From Cyclobacteriaceae bacterium (lineage in GTDB: Bacteria > Bacteroidota > Bacteroidia > Cytophagales > Cyclobacteriaceae), in NCBI GenBank assembly GCA_028281285.1, contig JANQKF010000015.1:186001-250000 (forward strand): 64,000 nucleotides of DNA. Reading direction: 5' to 3'. Within the stretch, counting starts at the first letter, position 1, and each line of letters opens with the position of its first letter. The notes under the pieces were generated by a model, which was given only the letters and a program-made list of their open reading frames with translations, was not told the origin of the DNA and searched no databases. Below are positions 1 through 9,006 of this stretch, piece after piece. The position numbers were made by a program, and so were the translations under genes.

Positions 1-34
1 ATCCTTTCTTCGGTATGGCGGTTGAGTCACTCAT
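1..34 (-). CDS. start of a further eCIS operon gene (cut by window edge)
   Basis: An ATG at position 34 overlaps the stop codon of the preceding fibre-like gene in an ATGA arrangement and opens a frame that runs off the window after 11 codons (MSDSTAIPKKG). The four-base overlap is the same translational coupling seen elsewhere in this operon, so it is probably the next eCIS component. Too little is visible to assign a function. Confidence 0.5.
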   Translation of the reverse strand, partial: MSDSTAIPKKG

Positions 35-900
35 TGTTCATCTTTAAAGATTCGAGTCATAGTCACCTCCGTAGGAAGATCTGCCGAAAACCATCCTCTG
101 GCTTTAATTTTTAAATCTCTTGTGCCGTCTTCATTTGGAAACCACTTTAATTTAAGACCAGAAGTGTTGGTTCTGATTTGTTGACTATGAACAGTAGCAT
201 CCAAAAAGTGAATCATAAATAACTCGGTCAGTATCCAATCAATCGCATGACCAAGCAGTGGTACTTTCGAAATTAAGGATAACAGTTTCTTCCACCATTT
301 GGGTTGGTGTACCTTTAGGATTTTTGCCCTAGCTTCTAAAATAGCATACCTGTATTTGTCCTCATCATCGACTCGAGCCGAAATGTGGAATATGGCATTT
401 GTGTTCAGGCCGGATATTAATGTGAGCCAACTTCTACCAACGGAAATTGAGCTTTCCCCATTCTCTGAAATTTCGGTATACGGGTAATTCATGATTGAAT
501 TACCTACCTCAAAAGATCCTTTTACATCCAGGGTTGATTGAGGATTATCATTATGAATTCCAACATTGCCGTCCTTACTTAAAAAAAGAACACTCGAATC
601 TATGGCAGGGTTGTTGAAGGCCAGTCCTCTTTCCCCTGATTTCGCAGTGCCCTTTTTACTTTGGTTTTCGATGGACCAGGCGACTTTATTGTTTGTCAGA
701 TTTTCCTCGTCTTCATAAAAACTCAGGTAAGTATTGCTCCCTTCTTTGGGAGTGACATGAAATCCATCTTCGGTGTTTGTAGGATATTTATCAGAGACAA
801 CATTGATGGTAGAATCTATTAAATGGTTAAAAGCCTCTGCATTCGGCTTGGTGCCGTTGGAGAATAACGCTTTCAATGATTTTCTACCAAGTAGCTTCAT
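31..900 (-). CDS. eCIS fibre- or baseplate-associated protein (putative)
   Basis: 289 aa, next to last visible gene of the leftward eCIS operon, 3 bp after the baseplate J gene. Near the N-terminus (residues 15-30) is an NGTKPNAEAFNHLIDS stretch, and residues 111-128 read NVGIHNDNPQSTLDVKG, the wording typical of phage and CIS tail-fibre shafts of Bacteroidota (GIGTTNPxxxLDVxG). Residues about 203-233 form an unusual hydrophobic patch rich in W, L and I in an otherwise soluble protein. There is no signal peptide, as expected for a particle assembled in the cytoplasm. I infer a role in host attachment or as a baseplate accessory (Afp13-like); the C-terminal 90 residues are not recognised. Confidence 0.6.
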   Translation of the reverse strand: MKLLGRKSLKALFSNGTKPNAEAFNHLIDSTINVVSDKYPTNTEDGFHVTPKEGSNTYLSFYEDEENLTNNKVAWSIENQSKKGTAKSGERGLAFNNPAIDSSVLFLSKDGNVGIHNDNPQSTLDVKGSFEVGNSIMNYPYTEISENGESSISVGRSWLTLISGLNTNAIFHISARVDDEDKYRYAILEARAKILKVHQPKWWKKLLSLISKVPLLGHAIDWILTELFMIHFLDATVHSQQIRTNTSGLKLKWFPNEDGTRDLKIKARGWFSADLPTEVTMTRIFKDEQ

Positions 901-903
901 ACC

Positions 904-3900
904 CTAATGTGTTGACGCGATAATGAAATCATCATCAATTTCCATATTACCTATGCCCATTCCCTGAGGCGTAACAGCCTCCTCATCTTCCAGTATTTTA
1001 ATCTCATGTTCCGACACAGAGGTCAATACAGACCATGGTTTGGTTGCTTTGACTTTTCCGTTAATGCCTTTCAAATTGCCAGCGGGTCCAACCGAATCTC
1101 GCAGACTATACACCTGATCTTCATCTATAATCTGAGCTAGTGCTAACCCGGTGACAAATTGAACATAAGGAAGTCTCTCAATCATATTGCTTACTTCGAT
1201 TGTGGAAATCGTGCCTCCTATTACCAACTTCTCCATATTTCCATTGATCCATGGGGAAATAAATGCTTTTAATGCTTCATTGAGCTCATTCACGAAGTAT
1301 CCGTTATTGTCCCCTTCAATAAACCTTACTGAACAGGTCACCTGAATATATTCGTAGAGCGGGTTAGTGATTTCCACCTCCACGAAAGCATTCTGATACT
1401 CTCCTAAATATTCTTTGACCTCATTGAGAAGCGTTGAATTCGCTCTTGGTGCATATATATTGCTCTGGGCAATTGAGGCCGGGTCTGGAACAACAGTCAC
1501 AAGAACGCTCCCACTTGCATTATCACTTTCCGTATTGGTGTGATTTATACACTTCACTGCATAAATCGATTGAAATCTTGAAAGCACCATTCGTTCATAG
1601 TCCCAAGCACAAATCGCACGTTGTTTGTGTCTGAGCGATTCACTTACGCGCTGATAAAAAGTACTGTGACTCTCTGCATTTTCTCCTCCAAAACTCGCGA
1701 GTGGATGAATGACCTTAGAAACTGCTGGAATTGGGGCAGCCAGCGATTTAATTGACCCTGCCGGGAGCGGGGCGCTTAAATCGGTTTCATTAGATTTTAC
1801 TATTCGACTGACCTTGATAGCATTCAAATTTATGGCCTGTGTATTACTCAATTGTGATGTGCCATTTGCCACACTAATCTTAATCCAAAAATAGCCTTGA
1901 GGCATAATTGAATTATTGTCAGTCATATCTGGCAAAAGACTCAAGCTCACCACTCCAGGCTCAGTAAAACCTTCAGTCCCGTCATTCAAGAGGTTTGATC
2001 CAAATTGTATCCATTCGTCATTGGCAAGGTATGTCCACTGAATATCAGGAGGGTCGATTAAAGTATGCTGCTCCTTGTAGTCACCAAGCTGGAAAAGCAG
2101 AGTAAGTTCCTGAGGAAGATCTAGTTGTGCAAAACCTAGAAGCAAATGGCCCTCCTCCTCCAAATAAGGAAACCAATAGCCGACAGGAGAATGTCCTTGA
2201 GCCACTTGTCCTGTGGAGAAGTTTGCCGAATAAGTCGTAAAAGGTCCATATTGATAAAAGGCCGCTGGAGCCAGACCTTCTACCCCCTTAAGGTTGTCGT
2301 TGGTAATCTCTTCTTTAGCAGAATAGTTGACAGCGACTGACTTTACTTGTGGAACAAAAGGAGTATTGGGAACGGCAAGCAGTTGCTTATGCTGAAAGAA
2401 AGACCACATCTTGACCTTAGCATTGTATAGCGCAACCTGGCCATTAATTACGGGATACTCATTCTGAGCAAAAGCATACGAAGGGTCAGAAAGTTCTAAC
2501 CTCAAAAAGCCATTTTTTGTCTTAATGCTATAAGTAAGATCTTGAGAAATGGTATAGTCAGGTTCAATAAGTCCTTGATTAAGATCAAGTGTAATGCTTG
2601 TGGCAGGCTCTAACTTTGAATCGCTACTTTCAGAAGAAAATAGCTCAACCTCTTGTCTCTGATCTTCTTGTGGCATCCATTTCCCTCCTGTTAATGCGCT
2701 GATGTTCACCTGAAAAGAATCGTTATCAATAGTCACCTTCGGAACAGTTGGCAATATATCCTGAACATCATAGGCTTGATAGTACTCTTTGAAACCACCT
2801 TCGCACTCAGGAAGATTAAACCAATCGATGTCAATTGACAACGATTCCAATTTCTTCTCAAAAAGTTCGGGAGACCCTATCATCAGTCCACTTCCCTTAT
2901 TAATCGGAGAAGGTTGAAAGGGCAGGAATGGCTTTCCAGGTTTAATCTTGGCCACGTCATTTACCAGTTCCAATTGATCAAGACCCACAACATTTACTTC
3001 GATATCAACTTTTTCAAGGACGAGCCCATCCACCAAACTGTAAGGATATTGTTGTGCTTTATTGTTGATTAGAACTTTAAGAACCGGCAGATCTGTAGTC
3101 AGGCCATCCTTTAGTTTCTTATCAACATAGCCAGTAATGCTCGGATCGTTGATGGATAGTGTAAACTCAAAATCGATTGTGTTATTTGATGGATCCAAGG
3201 TGTAGGTCACTTCAGGGATTGGGAGCCATTCTTTTTCTGTGCTCAGGAAAACATTAAAGCCCTCAGAAAAAATAGTTTGAATGGCAATAGCATCATTGAC
3301 ATACAGCTCCTGAAGGTTTTCCAAAATTGAACCGAGGCTCTCAAGTTGCTCATTCTCCTGTAGGTAAAAAGTGATTTTTACGTTCCTGGTCCCAGCTGCC
3401 AAGTAGAGTACCGGACTGGCTATAGCGAAACCCAGGGTGCTGTCTTCCATTGTTCTATCACCAGCGGTTAGTCCAAATTGATCTTCTCCAAATGTTGGCC
3501 AAAATGTATCCTCCTTATTGGTTCCATTCTTTGAGGGTGGTGTAGACTGGCTAAAGATGCCCGTTATCAAATCTGCACCGAGGTCAGCATCTATGATTTC
3601 ATTCCGTGCTATAAAGAGAGTATTCGCATAATCCAACTTCGCCTGTGACAACAACACCTGATTATCGGTCCGAAATACAATATCGTTACCTGAAGCGTCT
3701 TTCCCTGCCAACAATTTAGTGCCACCGGGAAGCGGATACATTTCAATATCCTTGTTCATCTGAAAATAGACATAAGCCGAATCCGGAATAGCTCCCAAAA
3801 GACTCATCTTCAGTGCCTTCTTAAAATAGAAATCCAAATGCTTCTTGGTGAGCCCGTTGAATCGAGCAATCAAAGGTTCTATCAGCTTGATGAATGTCAA

Positions 3901-4680
3901 ATAAAGCCCCACTTGGGGATTGAAATCATGCCGATCTTCGACTTCTTTTGGCCAGATAGTGGAAGCTGCATCTATTCGATTTTTGCGCGCTTTGGCAAAA
4001 TCCCAGAGGAACTCGGCAAACTTGGGTATAAGTACCTCAATCTTGTCGGAAATTAGAATCTCCTTATCTGGCTTTGATTGGTCAAACAGCTCAGGCGTTT
4101 GCACCCTATTTGCTGTAAACCAAATTCGTTCAAGTGCGGAATAGGCAAACAAAAAGTCCTCTGGTAAAAGATGCAATTGCACTGCATAACGCTGATAAGA
4201 TATAAGCTGCTGAACAATAATTGACAACTCGCCTTCAATCATCTTGATGAGGGCGACAGAGAAATTGTTTTCAACCTTTATCAAGTTCCCTTTGAAGAAT
4301 ACCAACCAGTCATTCATTTGATTGATCTGATCGAAAATACTGGAATTCAGGCGCTCAAAGCCGGCTAGCAGTTTCCGCTCATCTGTTTCACCCTCCAGTT
4401 TATTGATCATTCTGGAATAAGCATCACTCTCGCCAGATATGTCTATACTCGAAATCTTACATAGGTAGAGTGTGGGATCTGAAGCGAAAAAGTCATCCCA
4501 TTGTCCGTTCCACTTATAATCCAGGTCATAGTAATTTAAGAGTTTGCCATACTCCATAGCGAACATGGCGAGGTCCTTAAAGTTTCTTCCGTCCAAATTC
4601 ACCGCATCAGGACTGAGAGCCGCAGACATTCGCGTCACACGGTTTACTCCTAAATGGTCATATTTGACTTTTTGACTCAT
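904..4680 (-). CDS. eCIS baseplate J / gp6-like wedge protein (Afp11-like)
   Basis: Very large baseplate component, 1258 aa, following the gp25-like gene by 3 bp. The C-terminal third (about residues 1005-1200) carries the baseplate J signature: SFGGENAESHSTFYQRV, then LRHKQRAICAWDYERMVL and a YAVKC strand, followed by the ferredoxin-like VEVEITNPLYEYIQV domain. The N-terminal two thirds are predicted globular and beta-rich and are much less conserved. In Afp/PVC particles the equivalent protein builds the wedge that links the spike hub to the sheath. The family is fairly certain; whether it stands for Afp11 alone or an Afp11/12 fusion cannot be decided here, though its length would allow the latter. 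Confidence 0.85.
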   Translation of the reverse strand: MSQKVKYDHLGVNRVTRMSAALSPDAVNLDGRNFKDLAMFAMEYGKLLNYYDLDYKWNGQWDDFFASDPTLYLCKISSIDISGESDAYSRMINKLEGETDERKLLAGFERLNSSIFDQINQMNDWLVFFKGNLIKVENNFSVALIKMIEGELSIIVQQLISYQRYAVQLHLLPEDFLFAYSALERIWFTANRVQTPELFDQSKPDKEILISDKIEVLIPKFAEFLWDFAKARKNRIDAASTIWPKEVEDRHDFNPQVGLYLTFIKLIEPLIARFNGLTKKHLDFYFKKALKMSLLGAIPDSAYVYFQMNKDIEMYPLPGGTKLLAGKDASGNDIVFRTDNQVLLSQAKLDYANTLFIARNEIIDADLGADLITGIFSQSTPPSKNGTNKEDTFWPTFGEDQFGLTAGDRTMEDSTLGFAIASPVLYLAAGTRNVKITFYLQENEQLESLGSILENLQELYVNDAIAIQTIFSEGFNVFLSTEKEWLPIPEVTYTLDPSNNTIDFEFTLSINDPSITGYVDKKLKDGLTTDLPVLKVLINNKAQQYPYSLVDGLVLEKVDIEVNVVGLDQLELVNDVAKIKPGKPFLPFQPSPINKGSGLMIGSPELFEKKLESLSIDIDWFNLPECEGGFKEYYQAYDVQDILPTVPKVTIDNDSFQVNISALTGGKWMPQEDQRQEVELFSSESSDSKLEPATSITLDLNQGLIEPDYTISQDLTYSIKTKNGFLRLELSDPSYAFAQNEYPVINGQVALYNAKVKMWSFFQHKQLLAVPNTPFVPQVKSVAVNYSAKEEITNDNLKGVEGLAPAAFYQYGPFTTYSANFSTGQVAQGHSPVGYWFPYLEEEGHLLLGFAQLDLPQELTLLFQLGDYKEQHTLIDPPDIQWTYLANDEWIQFGSNLLNDGTEGFTEPGVVSLSLLPDMTDNNSIMPQGYFWIKISVANGTSQLSNTQAINLNAIKVSRIVKSNETDLSAPLPAGSIKSLAAPIPAVSKVIHPLASFGGENAESHSTFYQRVSESLRHKQRAICAWDYERMVLSRFQSIYAVKCINHTNTESDNASGSVLVTVVPDPASIAQSNIYAPRANSTLLNEVKEYLGEYQNAFVEVEITNPLYEYIQVTCSVRFIEGDNNGYFVNELNEALKAFISPWINGNMEKLVIGGTISTIEVSNMIERLPYVQFVTGLALAQIIDEDQVYSLRDSVGPAGNLKGINGKVKATKPWSVLTSVSEHEIKILEDEEAVTPQGMGIGNMEIDDDFIIASTH

Positions 4681-4683
4681 AAA

Positions 4684-5100
4684 TTAGCCGATGTTGGTGC
4701 CCTCTCTGAAATAGTATGGATAAACTACATTATGCCTTGTATTGGTCTGGCTAATCGAAAAGTCGATGTTGATTAGCAATACTCCATTCAAGTATCCGGA
4801 ATCATCAAGCTCAATTGAATTCAAAACAATGCGAGGTTCGTAGTTGAGGATTGCCATTTGAATTTGAGATTTCATTTTAGTCTTGGTAGTAGTGTCAAGT
4901 GGTGCAAAAACAAATGCTTTTAAATCGCAACCATACTCTTCCAGCATAATTCTCTCACCTGGGATTGTATTGAATAAAATATCCAGACTTTGTTCAATAT
5001 CATCCAGACCTCCAACCATCTCAACGCTATGGTTGTGTTTCGAAAAAGTAGGTGGAAAGCTCCATCCATGTCCGATGATATCGTCTTGCGCGCTATTCAT
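4684..5100 (-). CDS. GPW/gp25 family baseplate wedge protein (Afp9-like)
   Basis: 138 aa, the usual size for gp25-like lysozyme-fold wedge proteins. Residues 29-60 contain the conserved core: GGLDDIEQSLDILFNTIPGER followed by MLEEYGCDLKAFVF, matching the phage pattern of an initial D/E-rich helix, TxPGER and YG. The C-terminus has alternating hydrophobic strands (LLINIDFSIS). In contractile machines gp25 sits at the junction of baseplate and first sheath disc and triggers sheath polymerisation. The gene lies directly after the PAAR gene, with no gap, and 3 bp before the baseplate J gene. Confidence 0.93.
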   Translation of the reverse strand: MNSAQDDIIGHGWSFPPTFSKHNHSVEMVGGLDDIEQSLDILFNTIPGERIMLEEYGCDLKAFVFAPLDTTTKTKMKSQIQMAILNYEPRIVLNSIELDDSGYLNGVLLINIDFSISQTNTRHNVVYPYYFREGTNIG

Positions 5101-5400
5101 TTAACCTCCTATTTCTACTGTTGGAAATCCTGTCAAAATTGTTCCTCCGTGTGCAGTTTCATCACCCATTCTTGCCGCTGGCATCCCTCCTATCATTACG
5201 GTTGCTGATCCCATGGCAATACTATCAGGTGGACCAACACAAATCAGCATATCGCCCACCCGTGCTGCGGGCATTCCTCCAATTATGACTGTCGGGCATC
5301 CGGGGCCTATAATTGGCCCTCCAACATGTGGAATTGGAATTGGGGTTGGGTCCTCCATTGGACACTCGTGCATATCTGTCAATCTTGCTGCAGGTGGCAT
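5101..5400 (-). CDS. PAAR-domain spike tip protein (Afp10-like)
   Basis: 99 aa, made almost wholly of PAAR repeats: MPPAARLTDMHECP at the start, GGMPAARVGDMLICVGPPD in the middle and GGMPAARMGDETAHGG near the end, with glycine-rich beta turns between them. His and Cys residues in these motifs would hold the metal at the cone apex. In CIS particles this protein sharpens the VgrG trimer and can carry effectors; here there is no extension beyond the PAAR fold, so any toxin would have to be a separate protein. It lies 11 bp after the spike gene. Confidence 0.95.
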   Translation of the reverse strand: MPPAARLTDMHECPMEDPTPIPIPHVGGPIIGPGCPTVIIGGMPAARVGDMLICVGPPDSIAMGSATVMIGGMPAARMGDETAHGGTILTGFPTVEIGG

Positions 5401-5411
5401 CGCTTTAATTT

Positions 5412-7202
5412 TTAGTTAATATTCACCATTGCTCCACTGATCGAAACCATAGTTTCTCCTGACATCGAAGTGCTTGCACCGGAAAGTGATAGCTCAGATT
5501 CTCCACTAACCGAGACCGATAAGCCAGAGACTGAAACCGATGCATCCGAAGATCCTGTTATCCCCTCCGGACCAGTTAAAGTCATAGAGCTCGTGGCCTT
5601 TAGGGTCATCGCTGCCATACTTTCTATTTCAATACCCGATGATGACATCTTGATTGAATTTCCATTCTGGTCTTTTATCGTGATCCCTTCGTCCTCATCA
5701 CTAAAAGTCATCGTATTTCCTCCAGGAGTTTCTAGTTCGAGTACTTTCTTCTCATCATCGAATGTGATTTTTAGCTGACTATTGGTGACTATGGCTTTGG
5801 TGGAATTTTGTTCATCTGGTGTATATGGAGCGGCTTTTTTGTCATTACTGTATAGCGAGCCCAAAATAACAGGGTAACGTGGGTCTTCGTTGAGAAAGCC
5901 CAGGACCACCTCATCGCCTACCTCCGGATAAAAGAAAGTACCTGCCTTATTAGTGGCGTAGAGGTTGGAAAGGCGCGCCCAAATACCGTCTCCATCGGCC
6001 GAAATAATTGGAACATTCACCAAAACCCTAAGCTGACCATCGGGGTCTTCATTGATTTGTTTTACCGTACCATTTTGTAATCCCGTAATTGCTGGTAAAA
6101 GTCCGGATGCAGGAGGGGAATTGATATCAAACTCCTGCTGAAACCATTCATAGTTCAGACCCAACGTAACCTGCGTTACCCAATTACCATTGGATATATC
6201 ATGCTCAAAGCCAGAAATAAAGCCTGTACCATTGAAGCGTTCTCCTAACCCTGCCAGAGTGATTGTCTTACCCAGCCCCACTAATGAGCTTCCTTGAAAG
6301 CTGACCTTTCCTCGTATTTTGGATAGCTGTGATTTAAGCATTTTTGCTTTGGCCCATACTTCCAGTTGGCTTTGTTCTATGGGTGCAGTTGACTGTAGAT
6401 CAAAATCGGAAACGTCTAACACCCCTGCTAAAGTAGAATTGGAAATATTACCGGGGAGTGTTAGCGACTGATCACTTCCTTCCGCATTTACCAATTCCTG
6501 CGAAGAAAAATCCCAGGCATTTGATTTAACAGATGAAAGTTGAGTGCGAGCATCCATTTCAGCATCAAACTCGAGAATATCGTCCCCATAGGTCACCGTA
6601 AGAACAGGAGAACTACTTGTATCAGGTTTTTTGACACTGACCGTACCATCATTGACAGCAACGATTAACCCGTTGATTTCGGCCCTAGAAAGTGCAAAAT
6701 CCCAGTCTGTTGCATAATACTGAACAACTTCCTTGAGTTCAACAGAGGTACTCTCCACATCAGGTGTAAGTCCAGCATCACTGATTGCTTTGCTTATCAC
6801 ATCACTGTCCTTTGAGTTGGTGTAATAAGCATTTTTCCTACCCACCGTCATCTTTACCGCCTTATCCTGACATTCTACTTCGATAACAGACGGAGTTCCT
6901 CCTCTTACCTTTAGCCCTTGCTGAACCACAATTCCCTTAAAAATTGTGCTATTGTCCGAGTTGTATCCTGCCTTTACTTCAATTTCAGTTCCTGGGACGA
7001 AGGTTGAAGAATCACTAATCTTAAAGTCTTCCAGGGCTGGAACACCATCGTATAATGTCAATTTTGCTGTTGGAATTCTGTTAACATCATATCTCACCAA
7101 AATTGATTTTACTTCATAGGTATCATCAATAGGTGATCCATTCGATAAAATATCAAAGGATACTAAGTCAGTTTTCTCAGTTACGGGAGAAGGAGCAGCC
7201 AT
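5412..7202 (-). CDS. VgrG/Afp8-like spike protein of the eCIS
   Basis: 596 aa. The N-terminal part (residues 10-330) resembles the gp27-like hub (FDILSNGSPIDDTYEVKSI, then late-control-D type segments such as FKGIVVQQGLKVRGG), an OB-fold follows (residues about 370-450: DGDGIWARLSNLYATNKAG, VGDEVVLGFLNEDPRYPVI), and the tail (470-596) is a repetitive Ser/Gly/Val-rich beta-helix ending SISGAMVNIN. This is the classic fused gp27-gp5 layout of VgrG and Afp8/Pvc8. The last 130 residues show no extra effector domain. Downstream, the PAAR gene supplies the tip. The antisense strand of the repetitive 3' end also has a long open frame, which is an artefact. Confidence 0.95.
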   Translation of the reverse strand: MAAPSPVTEKTDLVSFDILSNGSPIDDTYEVKSILVRYDVNRIPTAKLTLYDGVPALEDFKISDSSTFVPGTEIEVKAGYNSDNSTIFKGIVVQQGLKVRGGTPSVIEVECQDKAVKMTVGRKNAYYTNSKDSDVISKAISDAGLTPDVESTSVELKEVVQYYATDWDFALSRAEINGLIVAVNDGTVSVKKPDTSSSPVLTVTYGDDILEFDAEMDARTQLSSVKSNAWDFSSQELVNAEGSDQSLTLPGNISNSTLAGVLDVSDFDLQSTAPIEQSQLEVWAKAKMLKSQLSKIRGKVSFQGSSLVGLGKTITLAGLGERFNGTGFISGFEHDISNGNWVTQVTLGLNYEWFQQEFDINSPPASGLLPAITGLQNGTVKQINEDPDGQLRVLVNVPIISADGDGIWARLSNLYATNKAGTFFYPEVGDEVVLGFLNEDPRYPVILGSLYSNDKKAAPYTPDEQNSTKAIVTNSQLKITFDDEKKVLELETPGGNTMTFSDEDEGITIKDQNGNSIKMSSSGIEIESMAAMTLKATSSMTLTGPEGITGSSDASVSVSGLSVSVSGESELSLSGASTSMSGETMVSISGAMVNIN

Positions 7203-7205
7203 AAT

Positions 7206-7859
7206 TTATTTTTTGAGTGGTGGAAAGTAAAGTTGAGTGCCAGGAGGAATATTTCTGAAGTGTTTCAGCTTATTTACCTTGGCAATTTCAATATAGCGAC
7301 TACTATCATTATAAATTTGGTGGCAAAGTAACGGCAGCGTTTCCCCACCCCTCATTATCCTCACATGAGATAAATCAGGTGATTTTTTGTTTGCTATCCT
7401 GGCGATTGTTCGAGCATCCAGAAACTCAATAAATTCAACATTTACCTCGGCCCTCAGTGGGGTTCCATCCGGCTTGAAAAGTGTGTATGAGATCTGCATT
7501 GAGGTCAAACGACCTTTAAAAAGGGTCGTACCCCAAGTCAGTTCCACGAAATACGGACTATGAATATCTCCATCATAGTCATAGACCAATCCTTGAAATT
7601 TTTTGATCTCGCTGGGCAGATCAGTGCTCGCTCCTTCCACCACTCCTGTAGAATCAAAAATGAGCTGAAACTTCACTGTCTCTGCTGGGACCTTGCTAAA
7701 CTTCGGACTCGATCCGGCCGCTCCAACAGGATTTCGCTTATTGTATTCTATGCTATAACCCTGCTCATATTTGGCCGGATTGATCATGACTTCATACGTA
7801 CCAGCCTGCTCAGAAAATCCCGCATCCTTGTATGCCGTTATGGTAAGTTTTTTGAGCAC
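7206..7859 (-). CDS. LysM-containing tube initiator protein (Afp7-like)
   Basis: 217 aa, GTG start one base after the DUF5908 stop (TAA A GTG). The first 150 residues match the CIS tube/baseplate adaptor family: YEVMINPAKYEQGYSIEYN, then KFQLIFDSTG, and a beta-rich domain ending in AEVNVEFIEFLD. Residues about 178-215 form a LysM module (HQIYNDSSRYIEIAKVNKL to IPPGTQLYFPPL). In Afp and PVC this protein sits between the spike hub and the first tube ring; the LysM module is structural there and not necessarily for peptidoglycan binding. Confidence 0.9.
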   Translation of the reverse strand: MLKKLTITAYKDAGFSEQAGTYEVMINPAKYEQGYSIEYNKRNPVGAAGSSPKFSKVPAETVKFQLIFDSTGVVEGASTDLPSEIKKFQGLVYDYDGDIHSPYFVELTWGTTLFKGRLTSMQISYTLFKPDGTPLRAEVNVEFIEFLDARTIARIANKKSPDLSHVRIMRGGETLPLLCHQIYNDSSRYIEIAKVNKLKHFRNIPPGTQLYFPPLKK

Positions 7860-7860
7860 T

Positions 7861-8028
7861 TTATCTTGTCATTTTCTTGAGTTGTATGTCTCTGACTTTG
7901 TCGAGACATTCCGCAATAATCTCTTTCTTGATTACCTCAAGACTCTCCTGATCTAAAGCGACCCTTTTTTTGGATTGACTATCAGCAATACTCGTTCGGA
8001 TGATCAATTCACGCACATGTATTGGCAT
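7861..8028 (-). CDS. DUF5908 family eCIS microprotein (55 aa)
   Basis: A 55-codon frame from ATG at 8028 to TAA at 7861 fills the gap between the second tube gene and the Afp7-like gene. The product starts MPIHVRELIIRTSIAD and continues with KKRVALDQESLEVIKKEII, and is predicted to be a short strand followed by a charged helix. From memory this start (MPIEIRELVIK-like) is the hallmark of DUF5908, a tiny protein found almost only in Bacteroidota eCIS loci and easily missed by gene callers. Its role is unknown; its place in the operon and size suggest an assembly factor or baseplate staple. Stop and next start are separated by a single base, implying coupling. Confidence 0.88.
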   Translation of the reverse strand: MPIHVRELIIRTSIADSQSKKRVALDQESLEVIKKEIIAECLDKVRDIQLKKMTR

Positions 8029-8030
8029 AA

Positions 8031-8501
8031 TCAGGAACTTTGAGTGAAATAGTCATAAGCAAACTCCATTGATTCAATTACCAGGGCATTGTCATTGGAT
8101 TTCAAGTCAGAAATTGACCACTTAATTGGATAGGCATTCACAAAATTCCAGCTCATCAGCGTATCTCCATTCTTGGAGTTTACATCAAGAAGTGAAACAG
8201 TAATGGCTTTAGGCTTAATAGGATTCTCGAAATTGCCCCCGATTGTTTCCTGGCACCATTTTGCAAGTTGAGATCCGCTTAGGACTTCTCCTCGCTTGAG
8301 TGTTAGATTTGAATACTTGGCTGGTTTAGGCAGTTTATGCCTATATCTATTCTCACCCCCTTCTTCTTGCTCCTGGACCTCAAGCTCCATAGAAATACCT
8401 GCGGCCTCTTGAAAGGCCGCATCTGTATCAGAAGAAATTCCGGTAAAACCCAATTTAAAATAATAGGCAACCGGAGGTCTATAAATTGGACTATCCGACA
8501 T
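8031..8501 (-). CDS. eCIS inner tube protein, second paralogue (Afp5-like)
   Basis: 156 aa, T4 gp19-like fold. Features: YYFKLGFTGISSDTDAAFQEA near the N-terminus, the central lysine/glycine loop LTLKRGEVLSG and a C-terminal strand MEFAYDYFTQSS. It is clearly related to the upstream 157-aa tube protein but diverged: here the loop after residue 35 is very acidic and Q/E-rich (VQEQEEGGENRYR). In related particles one paralogue forms the bulk tube and the other the first ring on the baseplate; the neighbour order (tube, this gene, DUF5908, LysM protein) favours the initiator role for this one. Confidence 0.85.
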   Translation of the reverse strand: MSDSPIYRPPVAYYFKLGFTGISSDTDAAFQEAAGISMELEVQEQEEGGENRYRHKLPKPAKYSNLTLKRGEVLSGSQLAKWCQETIGGNFENPIKPKAITVSLLDVNSKNGDTLMSWNFVNAYPIKWSISDLKSNDNALVIESMEFAYDYFTQSS

Positions 8502-8509
8502 AGCGACTA

Positions 8510-8983
8510 CTAACTACCAGAAGCAGGATTAGCAACAGTCAGACCTTCATGTGCAATTTCGATTGTCTCAACAGCCACTTCGTTACCATCAGACTTCAAA
8601 TCAGTTCCTTGAATCTTAGTAGGCCAAGCGTTCTTCAGTGTCCACTGCATAGTAGCTTTACCGTTTTCGTCCAACAACTGAATGACTACATCAATTCTGG
8701 CAATAGTGTTCATTTGTATCTGACTATACCATTTCCAGAAACTGTTATCATTGACAAAAATGCCTTTCTTCATGGTCACATTGCCATACTTTGCAATGCC
8801 GGGCATCTTGATCGTGGAGAATTGTTTGCTATTGCTGTGTCTATATTCAATAATCTGTGTCTCTGCTTCCAATCCGGTCACTTCCTGAAAGGACAGGTTG
8901 GTGGTTGATCCCCACGAAACCTGGAAATAAAATTTCGGTAAGGGCCAAATGGCATCTTCGACTTTTCCTGTAGTATCAGACAT
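8510..8983 (-). CDS. eCIS major inner tube protein (Afp1-like)
   Basis: 157 aa, gp19/Hcp-like tube protein. WPLPKFYFQVSWGSTTNLSF opens the fold; residues 38-50 hold the typical tube pattern EVTGLEAETQIIEYRHS, followed by KMPGIAKYGNVTMKKGIF and a C-terminal helix/strand VETIEIAHEGLTV. It lies 23 bp after the sheath gene and 8 bp before its paralogue. The position directly behind the sheath and the close fit to the family pattern make it the likely major tube subunit, through whose channel cargo would be loaded. Confidence 0.9.
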   Translation of the reverse strand: MSDTTGKVEDAIWPLPKFYFQVSWGSTTNLSFQEVTGLEAETQIIEYRHSNSKQFSTIKMPGIAKYGNVTMKKGIFVNDNSFWKWYSQIQMNTIARIDVVIQLLDENGKATMQWTLKNAWPTKIQGTDLKSDGNEVAVETIEIAHEGLTVANPASGS

Positions 8984-9006
8984 AATTTTCTAGTTTAAAT
9001 TGTGGA

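Noticed and set aside
5213-5419. 68-aa plus-strand frame opposite the PAAR gene with GGIPPI-like repeats
   Set aside because: Arises from the repeated PAAR motif read on the other strand.
5470-5778. 102-aa plus-strand frame antisense to the VgrG-like gene, rich in Ser/Asp/Pro
   Set aside because: Mirror image of the repetitive beta-helix codons of the spike gene; no start context and no family look.
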